DNA from: Croceivirga sp.
GTDB taxonomy: Bacteria; Bacteroidota; Bacteroidia; Flavobacteriales; Flavobacteriaceae
DNA length: 48,781 bases
Assembly (NCBI GenBank): GCA_028281025.1
Contig: JANQKR010000009.1
Span: 1-48,781 of the forward strand
Reading direction: 5' to 3'
This document shows, in pieces, positions 9,078-17,468 of this stretch (within the stretch, counting starts at the first letter, position 1; each line of letters starts with the position of its first letter). The notes under the pieces were generated by a model, which was not told the DNA's origin, ran no database searches, and saw only the letters and a list, made by a program, of their open reading frames with translations. A program made the translations under genes and the position numbers.

Positions 9078-10763
9078 CTACTTTTCTTGAACTATTTTTT
9101 TTGGTTTTGTCGCTTCCTTGTTTGCCCGTTTAAGTTTGGGCTTAGGACTTCCACCACCACTGCGTTCCTCTTCTTCGGCATCAATATCAATGGGTGCATC
9201 AATACCTCTAATGCTGATCAGTTCAATGTTGTTGTCGTCTTCATCAAAAATATCATCCTTGTTCTTAAGTTGTTCATCGCCCCTCCAAATAAATCCCTTT
9301 AGCCTTTTGGTATCAAAGGGCCAATCCTCCTCTGGATAAATATCGCCCTCCGGATCAATAAAGAATGTAATGTCCTCAATATCATTATTGGCCATTTCCA
9401 GTCGTATTTTACTGCAAATGGTCTTGTCGATTCCAATGAGTTCATTATCATCATTGTACAAATAATAGATGACTTCGGTATTCTTTATCAAGTCTACTAT
9501 TTTTAGTTCATTTTCAATGAACTTACCAAATAAATCCTTGCCCTTGGCTTGATTGTACCCTTGTTTTCCAATGGTATCAAAAGCAATGATGAATGCATTA
9601 TCGATGACGCGTAGGGAGTCCAATTTTTCAGTTTCCAAATCACTGATCAAATGGATACTGTCCCCGGTCATTTGATTGTCCATATTCCAAAGAATGGGAT
9701 TGGTGACCAGTTTGGTTATTCCGGTCCGCTCCGAGGAATGAATGGAATCACACTTTCCGCTTAAATCGGTCTTGAAAAATTTGGCATTTCTGAATGCCCT
9801 TAACCTTCGATCCTCAGGGGGTCCGGTTACCATTAAGGTGTCCCCGTGTATATAAAGGGAATCTTGTTGTACCAAATTTACGGCTACGGCCCTTTTGGTG
9901 GCAAAAACAGAGTCCCGTTCTTTATAGACCTCCGCATAATGTGCCCGAATGACCCCATCATTTATGGTGTCCGTTACCCGGATATTATTGGTCGCGGAGG
10001 CGAAGGAAGAAAGCTTATCAAAATACACGCTATCGCCTTCAATAATACGATTACTATAGTTGATTTTGGTATTTTTTACACCATACCCCTGTTCAATCTT
10101 GGTGTCATAAAAACCCCGCTCACAATAAATGGTATATTCCTCGCCCACTATGGTCGAAGGACCATACATATAGGCATTCTTGGATTGCCTGTAGTAATGC
10201 AATTGCTCTGAGTCAATGATATAATCCGGGTTGTCTATATGGACACTGTCCTGGAACTGTACCTTTTTGATTTCCATGAAATAGGTGCCGATAATGCTCG
10301 TCAAGGTATTGACGGAATCCACCACTTTTCCTCCCGAATTATAGTACGAACGCTGTTTTTCCCTATCAAAATATAGGGTGTCCGTGGTCAATTTCATTTG
10401 ACTGTCCGTAAGGTCCACATTTTCCCAGGCCCTGGCCAGTTTTATGTTTCCGTCATAATCCAGTTTGCCACTGTTCATTTCAATGGAATCCCCTTGTTGT
10501 AACCGAACATTGCCAATGGCCTTTAATTTGTTCTCCTGGGCGTAGAAGATGGCCACATCGCACCAAAGGTCCGCCCCTTGATGTTCAAATTGTACTTGCC
10601 GTTCATTATCCTTACTGAATATTGATGCTCCCGGGAACTGAGCTTCGTCTTTGGTAAAATTGGCCCCATAGACAATATTTATCTGTCTTCCTTCAGGTTC
10701 TTGGCCAAGTACTGCTAAAAAAGAAAAGGTGAAAATTAAGAACGCCAGTCTTCTCAAACCCAA
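9078..10763 (-). CDS. OstA/LptA-like periplasmic protein
   Basis: A 561-residue exported protein: signal peptide (about 1-20, ending LGQ), then OstA/LptA-type beta-strand repeats typical of the lipopolysaccharide bridge between inner and outer membrane. The C-terminus is acidic followed by lysine-rich. Bacteroidota OstA-like proteins are longer than E. coli LptA, and an LptD homologue is also in this window at 45951-48683, so a role in LPS transport is likely. The start codon is unusual: no ATG is available, and TTG at 10763 (or TTG at 10757) fits the signal peptide. The upstream in-frame stop is at about 10812-10814. Confidence 0.82.
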   Translation of the reverse strand: MGLRRLAFLIFTFSFLAVLGQEPEGRQINIVYGANFTKDEAQFPGASIFSKDNERQVQFEHQGADLWCDVAIFYAQENKLKAIGNVRLQQGDSIEMNSGKLDYDGNIKLARAWENVDLTDSQMKLTTDTLYFDREKQRSYYNSGGKVVDSVNTLTSIIGTYFMEIKKVQFQDSVHIDNPDYIIDSEQLHYYRQSKNAYMYGPSTIVGEEYTIYCERGFYDTKIEQGYGVKNTKINYSNRIIEGDSVYFDKLSSFASATNNIRVTDTINDGVIRAHYAEVYKERDSVFATKRAVAVNLVQQDSLYIHGDTLMVTGPPEDRRLRAFRNAKFFKTDLSGKCDSIHSSERTGITKLVTNPILWNMDNQMTGDSIHLISDLETEKLDSLRVIDNAFIIAFDTIGKQGYNQAKGKDLFGKFIENELKIVDLIKNTEVIYYLYNDDNELIGIDKTICSKIRLEMANNDIEDITFFIDPEGDIYPEEDWPFDTKRLKGFIWRGDEQLKNKDDIFDEDDNNIELISIRGIDAPIDIDAEEEERSGGGSPKPKLKRANKEATKPKKIVQEK

Positions 10764-10774
10764 ACAATTTTGGC

Positions 10775-10782
10775 CAAAAGTA
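10775..10782 (-). promoter_or_regulatory. Candidate -7 element for the OstA-like gene
   Basis: Minus-strand TACTTTTG matches TAnnTTTG and ends 12 bp before the TTG start, which would give a very short leader. No clear -33 element was identified. Confidence 0.3.
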
Positions 10783-10830
10783 GGGTTTTTACGTAACGTA
10801 GAAGAGTGGATTTAGAAAGGTTTAGGGTTT

Positions 10831-11796
10831 CTACATGGGATTAAAAAGCCTTTTCCAATCCGCTTCTGCGGCCAAGTAAGCAAAAGAATAGGGATTCCCG
10901 TTGTCCAAAAGCCTTTTATACAAGCGTTTGGCCTTTGTGGTATCTTTGGTCTGGTACAGATTCCAATTACCGAGTCCATAAAAGTACACATCGTCGGATG
11001 AGGAACCGTCCCCAATCATTTTTAACTGATCTTCCTCCAGCAAACCTTTATAAAAAAGGCACATATCATGATATCGGGTATTCTCAATGATATCCATATT
11101 TTTGGTTACTCCGGAGATTTCAGAGAGGGCCTTGGCATCTTGTCCCATACGTTTTAATATCATGAACAACCAATGGCCTCCCGAAACCAGATTATCATTG
11201 TATTTGTTGGTTACCTCCCTTTGTAGATAGGCATGAAGGGCATTTTCCATATCCCCTTTAAGGTAATGGGCGAGCCCTAAGTGATACCAAATGTTCCCAT
11301 GAAGTGTACTAATGGGAATGTTCCGGGCATTGGGGAGGCCATCGGGCTCCACTTGGTCGGGTCCATTTCCAATGAGAACAGTAGCTTTTTTCAGATCTGC
11401 AATGGCCTTATCGTATTGTCTGGTGGAGATGTAGCGATGACCGCGATGACGGTACATTCTAGCATCTTCAGGGAATTTTTGAATTCCCTCGGTATAAATG
11501 GAAATGGCCTTTTGAAAATGACCCAGATATGCGGTTCGCCTTCCATACCAAATCAATACCTCTGCACTATCGGGATAATTGGTATAGTTTTTAAGGGCCT
11601 CGTCATACTTGCTTTTTGCCTTGCCCTTTTTTATTGGAGGGGTGAAAAGGGTATCGCCCAAAAGGGTTATCGCTTCTATTGGCCTCTTATTTTCCTCTGA
11701 AGCTTTACTTTCCCTGGGATTTTGTTGGCACGATAACATCAATGCCAATCCAATACATCCTGCTGTGATTTTTAGGTAGTGGCTTTGAAAATACAT
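10831..11796 (-). CDS. TPR-containing lipoprotein
   Basis: A 321-residue lipoprotein: N-terminal signal with lipobox LMLSC (cysteine near residue 23), a short low-complexity linker, then TPR-like repeats (about 75-250) with motifs such as HFQKAISIYTEGIQKFPEDA and QYDKAIADLKKATVLI. It is probably anchored in the outer membrane or the periplasmic leaflet and mediates protein contacts; the partner is unknown. It lies between the PabC-like gene and the OstA-like gene on the same strand. No enzymatic motif is seen. Confidence 0.82.
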   Translation of the reverse strand: MYFQSHYLKITAGCIGLALMLSCQQNPRESKASEENKRPIEAITLLGDTLFTPPIKKGKAKSKYDEALKNYTNYPDSAEVLIWYGRRTAYLGHFQKAISIYTEGIQKFPEDARMYRHRGHRYISTRQYDKAIADLKKATVLIGNGPDQVEPDGLPNARNIPISTLHGNIWYHLGLAHYLKGDMENALHAYLQREVTNKYNDNLVSGGHWLFMILKRMGQDAKALSEISGVTKNMDIIENTRYHDMCLFYKGLLEEDQLKMIGDGSSSDDVYFYGLGNWNLYQTKDTTKAKRLYKRLLDNGNPYSFAYLAAEADWKRLFNPM

Positions 11797-11825
11797 GGTT
11801 TAAACTGATAGGCTCGTCCCTAAGG

Positions 11826-11837
11826 TACAAATTTGTA
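11826..11837. promoter_or_regulatory. 12-bp perfect palindrome upstream of the TPR lipoprotein gene
   Basis: TACAAATTTGTA lies 30-41 bp upstream of the lipoprotein ATG at 11796. It could be an operator or chance; nothing else supports it. Confidence 0.2.
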
Positions 11838-11868
11838 GGCTTTTAACTCCTATCTGCCAATGGGGTAT

Positions 11869-12489
11869 TTACGTCATGATATTTTCAATGGGCAGGAAGA
11901 AATCAGGTTTAAAATCCAACATGGCATTGATCAATTGAAATCCTTGAAAGATAGGAATGTCCTTAAGTGGAATTGGAATTTCTTCCACTTTCCCAATTTC
12001 CAACAATTGGGTCCTTTTGGTGCCATTTAATAAGTAGGTGGTTGGCGTATACCAATGGTTTTTGTCCAAGAATACAATATTGGCATAAGAACTATCGGTT
12101 ATATACCCGTTTTTGACAATCAGAATATCATCACAGTTGCCCCTTTTTTTAAAGAGGGTATTTAGTTGACTTCTGTCCTCAAATTTTAAATCGTAATCAA
12201 GGATATCATCAAAAGTAAGCTTCAAATTACGGATACTTCTTTTTTTGTAGGGTTCAAAGGTGTACGCTTTTTCATCTTTGTTATAGCCTATGCGCAGCTT
12301 TACCCTTCCTTTCCTGTACTGCTGCGGGATACTGATTTCTTCAAATAAATCGAAATCGGGCTTTTCCCAATAAAATTTTTGATAGGACTTCCTAAAGCGT
12401 CTGGAGTGGTATTCCGCATTTTGAACAACACCGTTCCGTACACAAATACTCTCAAACAGTGGGAATGTATATTTTGTTGATGAGTTCAA
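11869..12489 (-). CDS. pabC: Class IV aminotransferase, 4-amino-4-deoxychorismate lyase-like
   Basis: A 206-residue PLP fold-type IV protein. Marks include the N-terminal LFESICVRNG strand, the HSRRF segment, lysine-containing VKLRIGY (the expected PLP-lysine region of this short subfamily), and TDSSYANIVFLDKNHWYTP, the SSxxN(I/V) phosphate-binding stretch. In folate synthesis such lyases turn aminodeoxychorismate into 4-aminobenzoate and pyruvate. The start overlaps the pabB stop region by 38 bp, which strongly suggests translational coupling and supports the pabC role over a branched-chain aminotransferase. The gene symbol rests on this context. Confidence 0.78.
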   Translation of the reverse strand: MNSSTKYTFPLFESICVRNGVVQNAEYHSRRFRKSYQKFYWEKPDFDLFEEISIPQQYRKGRVKLRIGYNKDEKAYTFEPYKKRSIRNLKLTFDDILDYDLKFEDRSQLNTLFKKRGNCDDILIVKNGYITDSSYANIVFLDKNHWYTPTTYLLNGTKRTQLLEIGKVEEIPIPLKDIPIFQGFQLINAMLDFKPDFFLPIENIMT

Positions 12490-13432
12490 TATATTCGTCC
12501 TTCACATTACTTTGATGGGTGATTCCCCCACCGCTTTTGTACCAGAATTGTTCATTTTCCTTTTCGATAAATCGAATGGCCACCCCGCTATCTATGGTTT
12601 TACCATCAAATATGCCAAAAACCCCGGTATAAAACCCACGCTCATATTTTTCCGCCTTGTCAATGATTTCCAAGGTTTTGGGTTTAGGGGCGCCACTTAT
12701 GGAACCGGCGGGCAACATCCGTAACATAAGCAATCCAAAATCCTTCTTCCAGTCCCTTCGCAATCTCCCCCGAATTTCGGAACTACTTTGCAAAATTTCA
12801 CCTTTGGCGGTTTTTATTTTTTCCAGATATCTAAATTTTGTTACCCGGACATCCCTGGCAACAATGGAAAGGTCATTCCGGATAAGGTCTACAATGGTAT
12901 GGTGCTCTTGTTGTTCCTTGGTATTGTCCATAAGCAAATCGGCGGCACCTTCCAATGATGCATCTATGGTCCCTTTCATGGGATAGGAGTAAATATGCCC
13001 GTCCTTAATTTTAATGAAACATTCCGGCGAAAAACAAACAAATTGGTCCTTGTACAGCAATTTATAGGGAGCATGGGCCTTACTAAAAACGGATTTTAAA
13101 TCCAACGGGGAACTGATTTTACTGGGAAAGGTAAGGTTCACCAGAAAGCTATTTCCCGCTTTTAGGTTTTGGACCACTTTTTCAAACCCTTCCAAATAGG
13201 ATTTAAACGGGAATGGTTCTACGTCAATTGCTGGAACAATGGAGGCCTTTGTATCCTTGTATCCATTTTGGACGTTGGATATTCCGTTGATATCAAATAC
13301 AATATCATTTTCATACGCCTCCTCAAAGGAATAGGCGAGGGCCTTGCTCTTATCAAAGTTGATGATGAACAAAAAGGGTTGCCCCTTTTCAAGAAACCTT
13401 GCCGATTTCTCCGTAAACTCAGTAATGGTCAT
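12452..13432 (-). CDS. pabB: Aminodeoxychorismate synthase component I / anthranilate synthase component I family
   Basis: A chorismate-binding enzyme that aminates chorismate to 4-amino-4-deoxychorismate in folate synthesis. From the ATG at 13432 it has 326 residues, lacks the long N-terminal domain of TrpE, and has the conserved C-terminal signatures YSYPMKGTID, HTIVDLIRNDLS, MLPAGSISGAPK and ERGFYTGVFG. The frame is open to 13531, but that extension overlaps purA and is not protein-like; MTITEF at 13432 is the natural start, 7 bp after the purA stop. The pabC-like gene follows with an overlap. No glutamine amidotransferase subunit (pabA) is in the window. Confidence 0.88.
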   Translation of the reverse strand: MTITEFTEKSARFLEKGQPFLFIINFDKSKALAYSFEEAYENDIVFDINGISNVQNGYKDTKASIVPAIDVEPFPFKSYLEGFEKVVQNLKAGNSFLVNLTFPSKISSPLDLKSVFSKAHAPYKLLYKDQFVCFSPECFIKIKDGHIYSYPMKGTIDASLEGAADLLMDNTKEQQEHHTIVDLIRNDLSIVARDVRVTKFRYLEKIKTAKGEILQSSSEIRGRLRRDWKKDFGLLMLRMLPAGSISGAPKPKTLEIIDKAEKYERGFYTGVFGIFDGKTIDSGVAIRFIEKENEQFWYKSGGGITHQSNVKDEYIELINKIYIPTV

Positions 13433-13439
13433 TAGTTCA

Positions 13440-14708
13440 CTACCTGTGAATGGTCTGTAACCTGTCCGGTCCAACGGACACAATTTTAATAGGAACCTCC
13501 AGTTGCTCTTCAAGAAAGGCAATGTATGCATTTAAGGCCGGTGGAAGCTCATTGGCCTTGGTCATTTCCGTCAAATCCTGGGACCAACCTTTCAGTTCCG
13601 TGTAAACTGGGACTACATTATTTCCCTCAATGTTATAAGGTAAATGTTCCACTTTTTTCCCCTTGTACGTATACGCGGTACAGACCTTTATGGATTCAAA
13701 ACCACTGAGCACATCCGCTTTCATCATCATCAAATCCGTTACGCCATTTATTTGGACCGCATACTTAAGGGCCACCAGATCCAGCCATCCACAACGTCTG
13801 GGTCTACCGGTGGTAGCACCAAATTCGTTGCCTACCCGTCCCATGGTCTGCCCATCATTGTCAAATAGTTCCGTTGGAAAAGGGCCACTGCCCACACGTG
13901 TGGTATAGGCCTTGAAGATTCCCAAAACCCTTCCTATTTTCCCAGGGGCCACGCCAAGACCGGTACAAGCGCCTGCAGCTGTGGTATTGGAAGAGGTGAC
14001 AAAGGGATAGGTCCCAAAATCGATGTCCAATAGGGAACCTTGTGCACCTTCGGCCAAAATCTTTTTGTCATTGGCCATGGCATCGAAGATATATTGCTCA
14101 CTATCAATGAATTTTAGCTTTTTGAGTGCTTCAATACCTTCGCAGAACTCATCTTCCAACTCCTTTAGGTCATATTGGATATCCACATTGTAATAAGCGA
14201 TCATTCCTTCGTGCTTATTGGCCAGGGAACGGTATTTGTCCTTCCAATTGTCAAATTCCAAATCCCCCACACGCATGCCATTTCGCCCCGTTTTGTCCAT
14301 GTATGTTGGACCAATACCTTTTAGGGTAGAGCCTATTTTGGCTTTTCCCTTGGCTGTTTCCGAAGCGGCATCGAGCAGTCTATGGGTAGGTAGGATCAGG
14401 TGCGCTTTTCTGGAAATGAACAATTTTGCGGCAATGTCCAAATTGAACTTCTCCAAGTTGTCCAGTTCCTTTTTAAAGATTACGGGGTCAATTACCACCC
14501 CATTGCCCACAATATTTATGGCATTCTTGTGGAAAATTCCTGAGGGAATGGTGTGCAAAACATGCTTTATACCATTGAACTCAAGGGTATGTCCAGCATT
14601 TGGGCCGCCTTGAAAGCGGGCTATGATATCGTAATCTTTGGTTAGAACATCAACAATTTTTCCCTTTCCCTCGTCTCCCCATTGGAGTCCAAGCAATAAA
14701 TCTACCAT
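13440..14708 (-). CDS. purA: Adenylosuccinate synthetase
   Basis: Joins IMP and aspartate, using GTP, to make adenylosuccinate, the first committed step to AMP. The 422 residues have the GTP/IMP loop GLQWGDEGKGKIVD at the N-terminus (catalytic D12 and K-rich loop), GPNAGHT, GSTLKGIGPTYMDK, and the GATTGRPRRCGWLDL signature. Length is normal for the family. It is downstream of the fur-like gene (12-bp gap) and upstream of pabB (7-bp gap). Placement beside SpoT, whose product ppGpp inhibits PurA in other bacteria, is a conserved Bacteroidota arrangement as far as I recall. Confidence 0.96.
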   Translation of the reverse strand: MVDLLLGLQWGDEGKGKIVDVLTKDYDIIARFQGGPNAGHTLEFNGIKHVLHTIPSGIFHKNAINIVGNGVVIDPVIFKKELDNLEKFNLDIAAKLFISRKAHLILPTHRLLDAASETAKGKAKIGSTLKGIGPTYMDKTGRNGMRVGDLEFDNWKDKYRSLANKHEGMIAYYNVDIQYDLKELEDEFCEGIEALKKLKFIDSEQYIFDAMANDKKILAEGAQGSLLDIDFGTYPFVTSSNTTAAGACTGLGVAPGKIGRVLGIFKAYTTRVGSGPFPTELFDNDGQTMGRVGNEFGATTGRPRRCGWLDLVALKYAVQINGVTDLMMMKADVLSGFESIKVCTAYTYKGKKVEHLPYNIEGNNVVPVYTELKGWSQDLTEMTKANELPPALNAYIAFLEEQLEVPIKIVSVGPDRLQTIHR

Positions 14709-14720
14709 GAAGTTTTTTGG

Positions 14721-15176
14721 TTAGTCGGTTACTTTTTCTTCTTTGTTACGGGTACCATAGAAGTATAAGGAATGGGTATTGATCTTAATATCAAATACTT
14801 CCTCAATGGTCTTTTTGATGGATTGTATACGTGGATCACAAAATTCCACAACCTCCCCCGTGTCAGTAAGAATAACATGATCGTGTTGACGGTCAAAATA
14901 GGATTTTTCATACTGCGCCTGTGCCGATCCAAACTGATGTTTTCGAACCAGTTTGCAATCGAGCAAAAGTTCAATGGTGTTGTACAATGTTGCCCTACTC
15001 ACCCTGTAATTTTTGGTCTTCATTTTAATGTAAAGGGATTCCACATCAAAATGATCGTCGCTGTCATAGATTTCCTGGAGTATAGCGTAACGTTCAGGTG
15101 TTTTTCTATGCCCGTTTTCCTCCAAAAAAGTGGTGAATACGTTTTTAACTATTTCTTGGTTTTTGTCGTTGTCCAT
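14721..15176 (-). CDS. Fur family transcriptional regulator
   Basis: A 151-residue Fur-superfamily repressor. The N-terminal winged helix (about 15-85) includes [16 protein letters not shown], the recognition helix, and the dimerisation domain contains [16 protein letters not shown]. The CxxC pair that holds structural zinc in many Fur and PerR proteins is replaced at the first position by TDTG, and no second CxxC is present. Metal ligands remaining include the HDH histidines. It could sense iron, zinc or peroxide; sequence alone does not decide. It lies between spoT and purA on the same strand, 43 bp after spoT. Confidence 0.88.
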   Translation of the reverse strand: MDNDKNQEIVKNVFTTFLEENGHRKTPERYAILQEIYDSDDHFDVESLYIKMKTKNYRVSRATLYNTIELLLDCKLVRKHQFGSAQAQYEKSYFDRQHDHVILTDTGEVVEFCDPRIQSIKKTIEEVFDIKINTHSLYFYGTRNKEEKVTD

Positions 15177-15200
15177 AGCCTATATCTCCGTCGTAAAAAG

Positions 15201-15208
15201 CAAATTTA
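15201..15208 (-). promoter_or_regulatory. Candidate -7 element for the fur-like gene / purA block
   Basis: Minus-strand TAAATTTG fits TAnnTTTG, 25 bp upstream of the fur ATG. An AT-rich segment lies further upstream, but no clear -33 TTTG is present. Confidence 0.3.
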
Positions 15209-15219
15209 CATCGAATTAA

Positions 15220-17424
15220 TTAAACTCTGACTACCTTATCGATACCACCTATCTGCTTTAGGTTATTGATCAATTTCTTCAGGATATTGTTATTCTTGAC
15301 CACCAAGGTGATCTTACCTGTAAATGTACCCCCTTCCGCACTAAAATTAAGGTTGCGCATGTTCACGTGCATATTGTCCGATATGATATTGGTAATTTCA
15401 TTGACAAGTCCTAGATTGTCAATACCGGTAATCCTAATATCAACGGTAAATTCTTCCTGTGTGGAATCAATCCATTTGGCGGACATTATTCGGTACGCAT
15501 AGTTGGATTGCAATTGAATGGCATTGGGACAGTCTTTTTTATGCACTTTGATGCCATCACTTACACTTAAAAACCCAAATACACTGTCTCCGGGTATGGG
15601 ATTGCAACATTTGGCCAGTTTGTAGCTGAGTTTGTCCTCTTCCTGCCCAAACACCAACATGTCATAGTTATGGGTGATTTCTTCCCTATCAATATCATCG
15701 GGAACATTTTTCCGTCTGATCTTACTTTTAAAGAAGTTAAGGAAGGCATTGTTGTAGGAAGAGGCAAAATCCTTGATTTTCTGATTGTCAATGGCTCCAT
15801 TGCCCACTCTAAAGAACAGGTCCAAGCTGGTCTTTAACTTGAAGTAATTGACCATTTTATTGACCACATCTTCGTTGAGGTTGATTTTTTGGGACTTCAG
15901 TTTTCTACGGAGCATCTCCTTACCTTCCTCGGCAATCTCCTTTTTCTCTTCCCTTAGCGAAGACTTTATTTTTGCCCGTGCACGGGCCGTATTGGCATAA
16001 TCCAACCAGTTTTGGTTGGGTTTGGCGGAGTCCGAGGTCATTATTTCCACCTGGTCCCCGCTTTGTAGTCTTGAGTTTAAGGGAACGAGCTTGCCATTTA
16101 CTTTGGCACCACGGGTTCTCATACCTACTTCCGTATGGATGTGAAAAGCAAAATCCAAAGGCGTTGCCCCTTTGGGTAAGGATTTTAGTTCACCCTGGGG
16201 GGTGAATACAAAGATCTCCTTGGAGTAAAGGTTTAGTTTAAATTCCTCCACAAAATCCACGGCATTGCCATTGGAATTCTCCAAGGCCTCCTGTAAACGG
16301 TTTAACCACTGTTCTATACCCTGTTCGTTTTGTTCACCATGTTTATACTTAAAGTGGGCCGCGTATCCCTTTTCGGCAATTTCGTGCATTCGTTCGCTAC
16401 GTATCTGTACCTCCACCCACTTGCCCTCGGGACCCATTACCGTGATATGAAGGGCTTCATAACCCGTTGATTTTGGTGAAGTAATCCAATCCCGTAACCG
16501 CACTGGATTTGGAGTAAAATGGTCCGTGACTATGGAATAGATCTTCCAGGCGATGAACTTTTCGTTTTTCCTATCGGATTTGTAAATAATCCGGATCGCG
16601 AACTTGTCATAGACCTCGTCAAAGGCAATGTTCTGTTTTACCATTTTACGCCTTATGGAAAAAATGGATTTCATCCGCCCCTTTATATAGTAATTCAAGC
16701 CTTCCTCGTCCAAAGAGTTTTCTATGACCTTGGTAAACGCATTGATGTACGCCTGTTTCTCTTCTTCCGTATCCTGGATCTTCCCCTGGATATCATAATA
16801 AACCTCAGGTTCGGTATATTTTAAGCTAAGGTCCTCCAACTCGGTCTTAATGTTGTACAAACCTATTCTGTGGGCCAAAGGGGCATAAATGTAGAGGGTT
16901 TCCGAAGCAATTTTGACCTGTTTGTGCTCTGGCATGGCGTCCATGGTGAGCATATTATGGTACCTATCCGCAATTTTGATGATAATAACGCGGACATCGT
17001 CATGTAGCGTCAACAGCATTTTTCTGAAGTTCTCCGCCTGTTGACTTATGTTCTTATCTTTTTTTAAGTGTGAGATTTTAGTAAGACCATCAACAATTCG
17101 GGCCACGGTCTCCCCAAACATCCGTTCAATATCGTTCAAAGTGTAAGGGGTATCCTCAACCACATCATGAAGCAGGGCAGAAGCTATGGAAATGGCGTCA
17201 AGGCCAATTTCCGAGGCAACAATTTTGGCAACGGCTATGGGATGAAAAATATAAGCTTCCCCGGATTTTCTGCGCTGATCTTTATGGGCATCCACAGCAA
17301 CATCAAAGGCAGAACGTATCAGTTTCTTATCCTTTGGGGTAAGGGTTTGATAGCTTATGCGAAGTAATTTTTTGTATTCCTTCGCAATTTCCTTGTTTTC
17401 TTTTTCGATAGCCGCCTCCGTCAT
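15220..17424 (-). CDS. spoT: Bifunctional (p)ppGpp synthetase/hydrolase (RelA/SpoT family)
   Basis: Makes and degrades the stringent-response alarmone (p)ppGpp. The 734 residues give the full Rel architecture: HD hydrolase (about 45-200, with H61 and HDVVED at 86-91 intact), a synthetase domain (about 250-370, including YDKFAIRI and GYEALHITVMGPEGKWVEVQIR), TGS (about 405-465, FTPQGELKSLPKGATPLDFA), a helical/zinc-finger-like segment with KCCNPIPGD, and a C-terminal ACT domain. The intact HD motif predicts that it can hydrolyse, consistent with a single long Rel per Bacteroidota genome. It heads the spoT–fur–purA run, 44 bp from the M48 gene. Confidence 0.95.
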   Translation of the reverse strand: MTEAAIEKENKEIAKEYKKLLRISYQTLTPKDKKLIRSAFDVAVDAHKDQRRKSGEAYIFHPIAVAKIVASEIGLDAISIASALLHDVVEDTPYTLNDIERMFGETVARIVDGLTKISHLKKDKNISQQAENFRKMLLTLHDDVRVIIIKIADRYHNMLTMDAMPEHKQVKIASETLYIYAPLAHRIGLYNIKTELEDLSLKYTEPEVYYDIQGKIQDTEEEKQAYINAFTKVIENSLDEEGLNYYIKGRMKSIFSIRRKMVKQNIAFDEVYDKFAIRIIYKSDRKNEKFIAWKIYSIVTDHFTPNPVRLRDWITSPKSTGYEALHITVMGPEGKWVEVQIRSERMHEIAEKGYAAHFKYKHGEQNEQGIEQWLNRLQEALENSNGNAVDFVEEFKLNLYSKEIFVFTPQGELKSLPKGATPLDFAFHIHTEVGMRTRGAKVNGKLVPLNSRLQSGDQVEIMTSDSAKPNQNWLDYANTARARAKIKSSLREEKKEIAEEGKEMLRRKLKSQKINLNEDVVNKMVNYFKLKTSLDLFFRVGNGAIDNQKIKDFASSYNNAFLNFFKSKIRRKNVPDDIDREEITHNYDMLVFGQEEDKLSYKLAKCCNPIPGDSVFGFLSVSDGIKVHKKDCPNAIQLQSNYAYRIMSAKWIDSTQEEFTVDIRITGIDNLGLVNEITNIISDNMHVNMRNLNFSAEGGTFTGKITLVVKNNNILKKLINNLKQIGGIDKVVRV

Positions 17425-17468
17425 AGTAAATTAAAGTTACCATATTCCTTATTTGGAAACAACAAAAA

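Noticed and set aside
13433-13531. N-terminal extension of PabB by 33 residues
   Set aside because: It overlaps purA and does not look like protein; ATG 13432 follows purA by 7 bp and gives a standard start.
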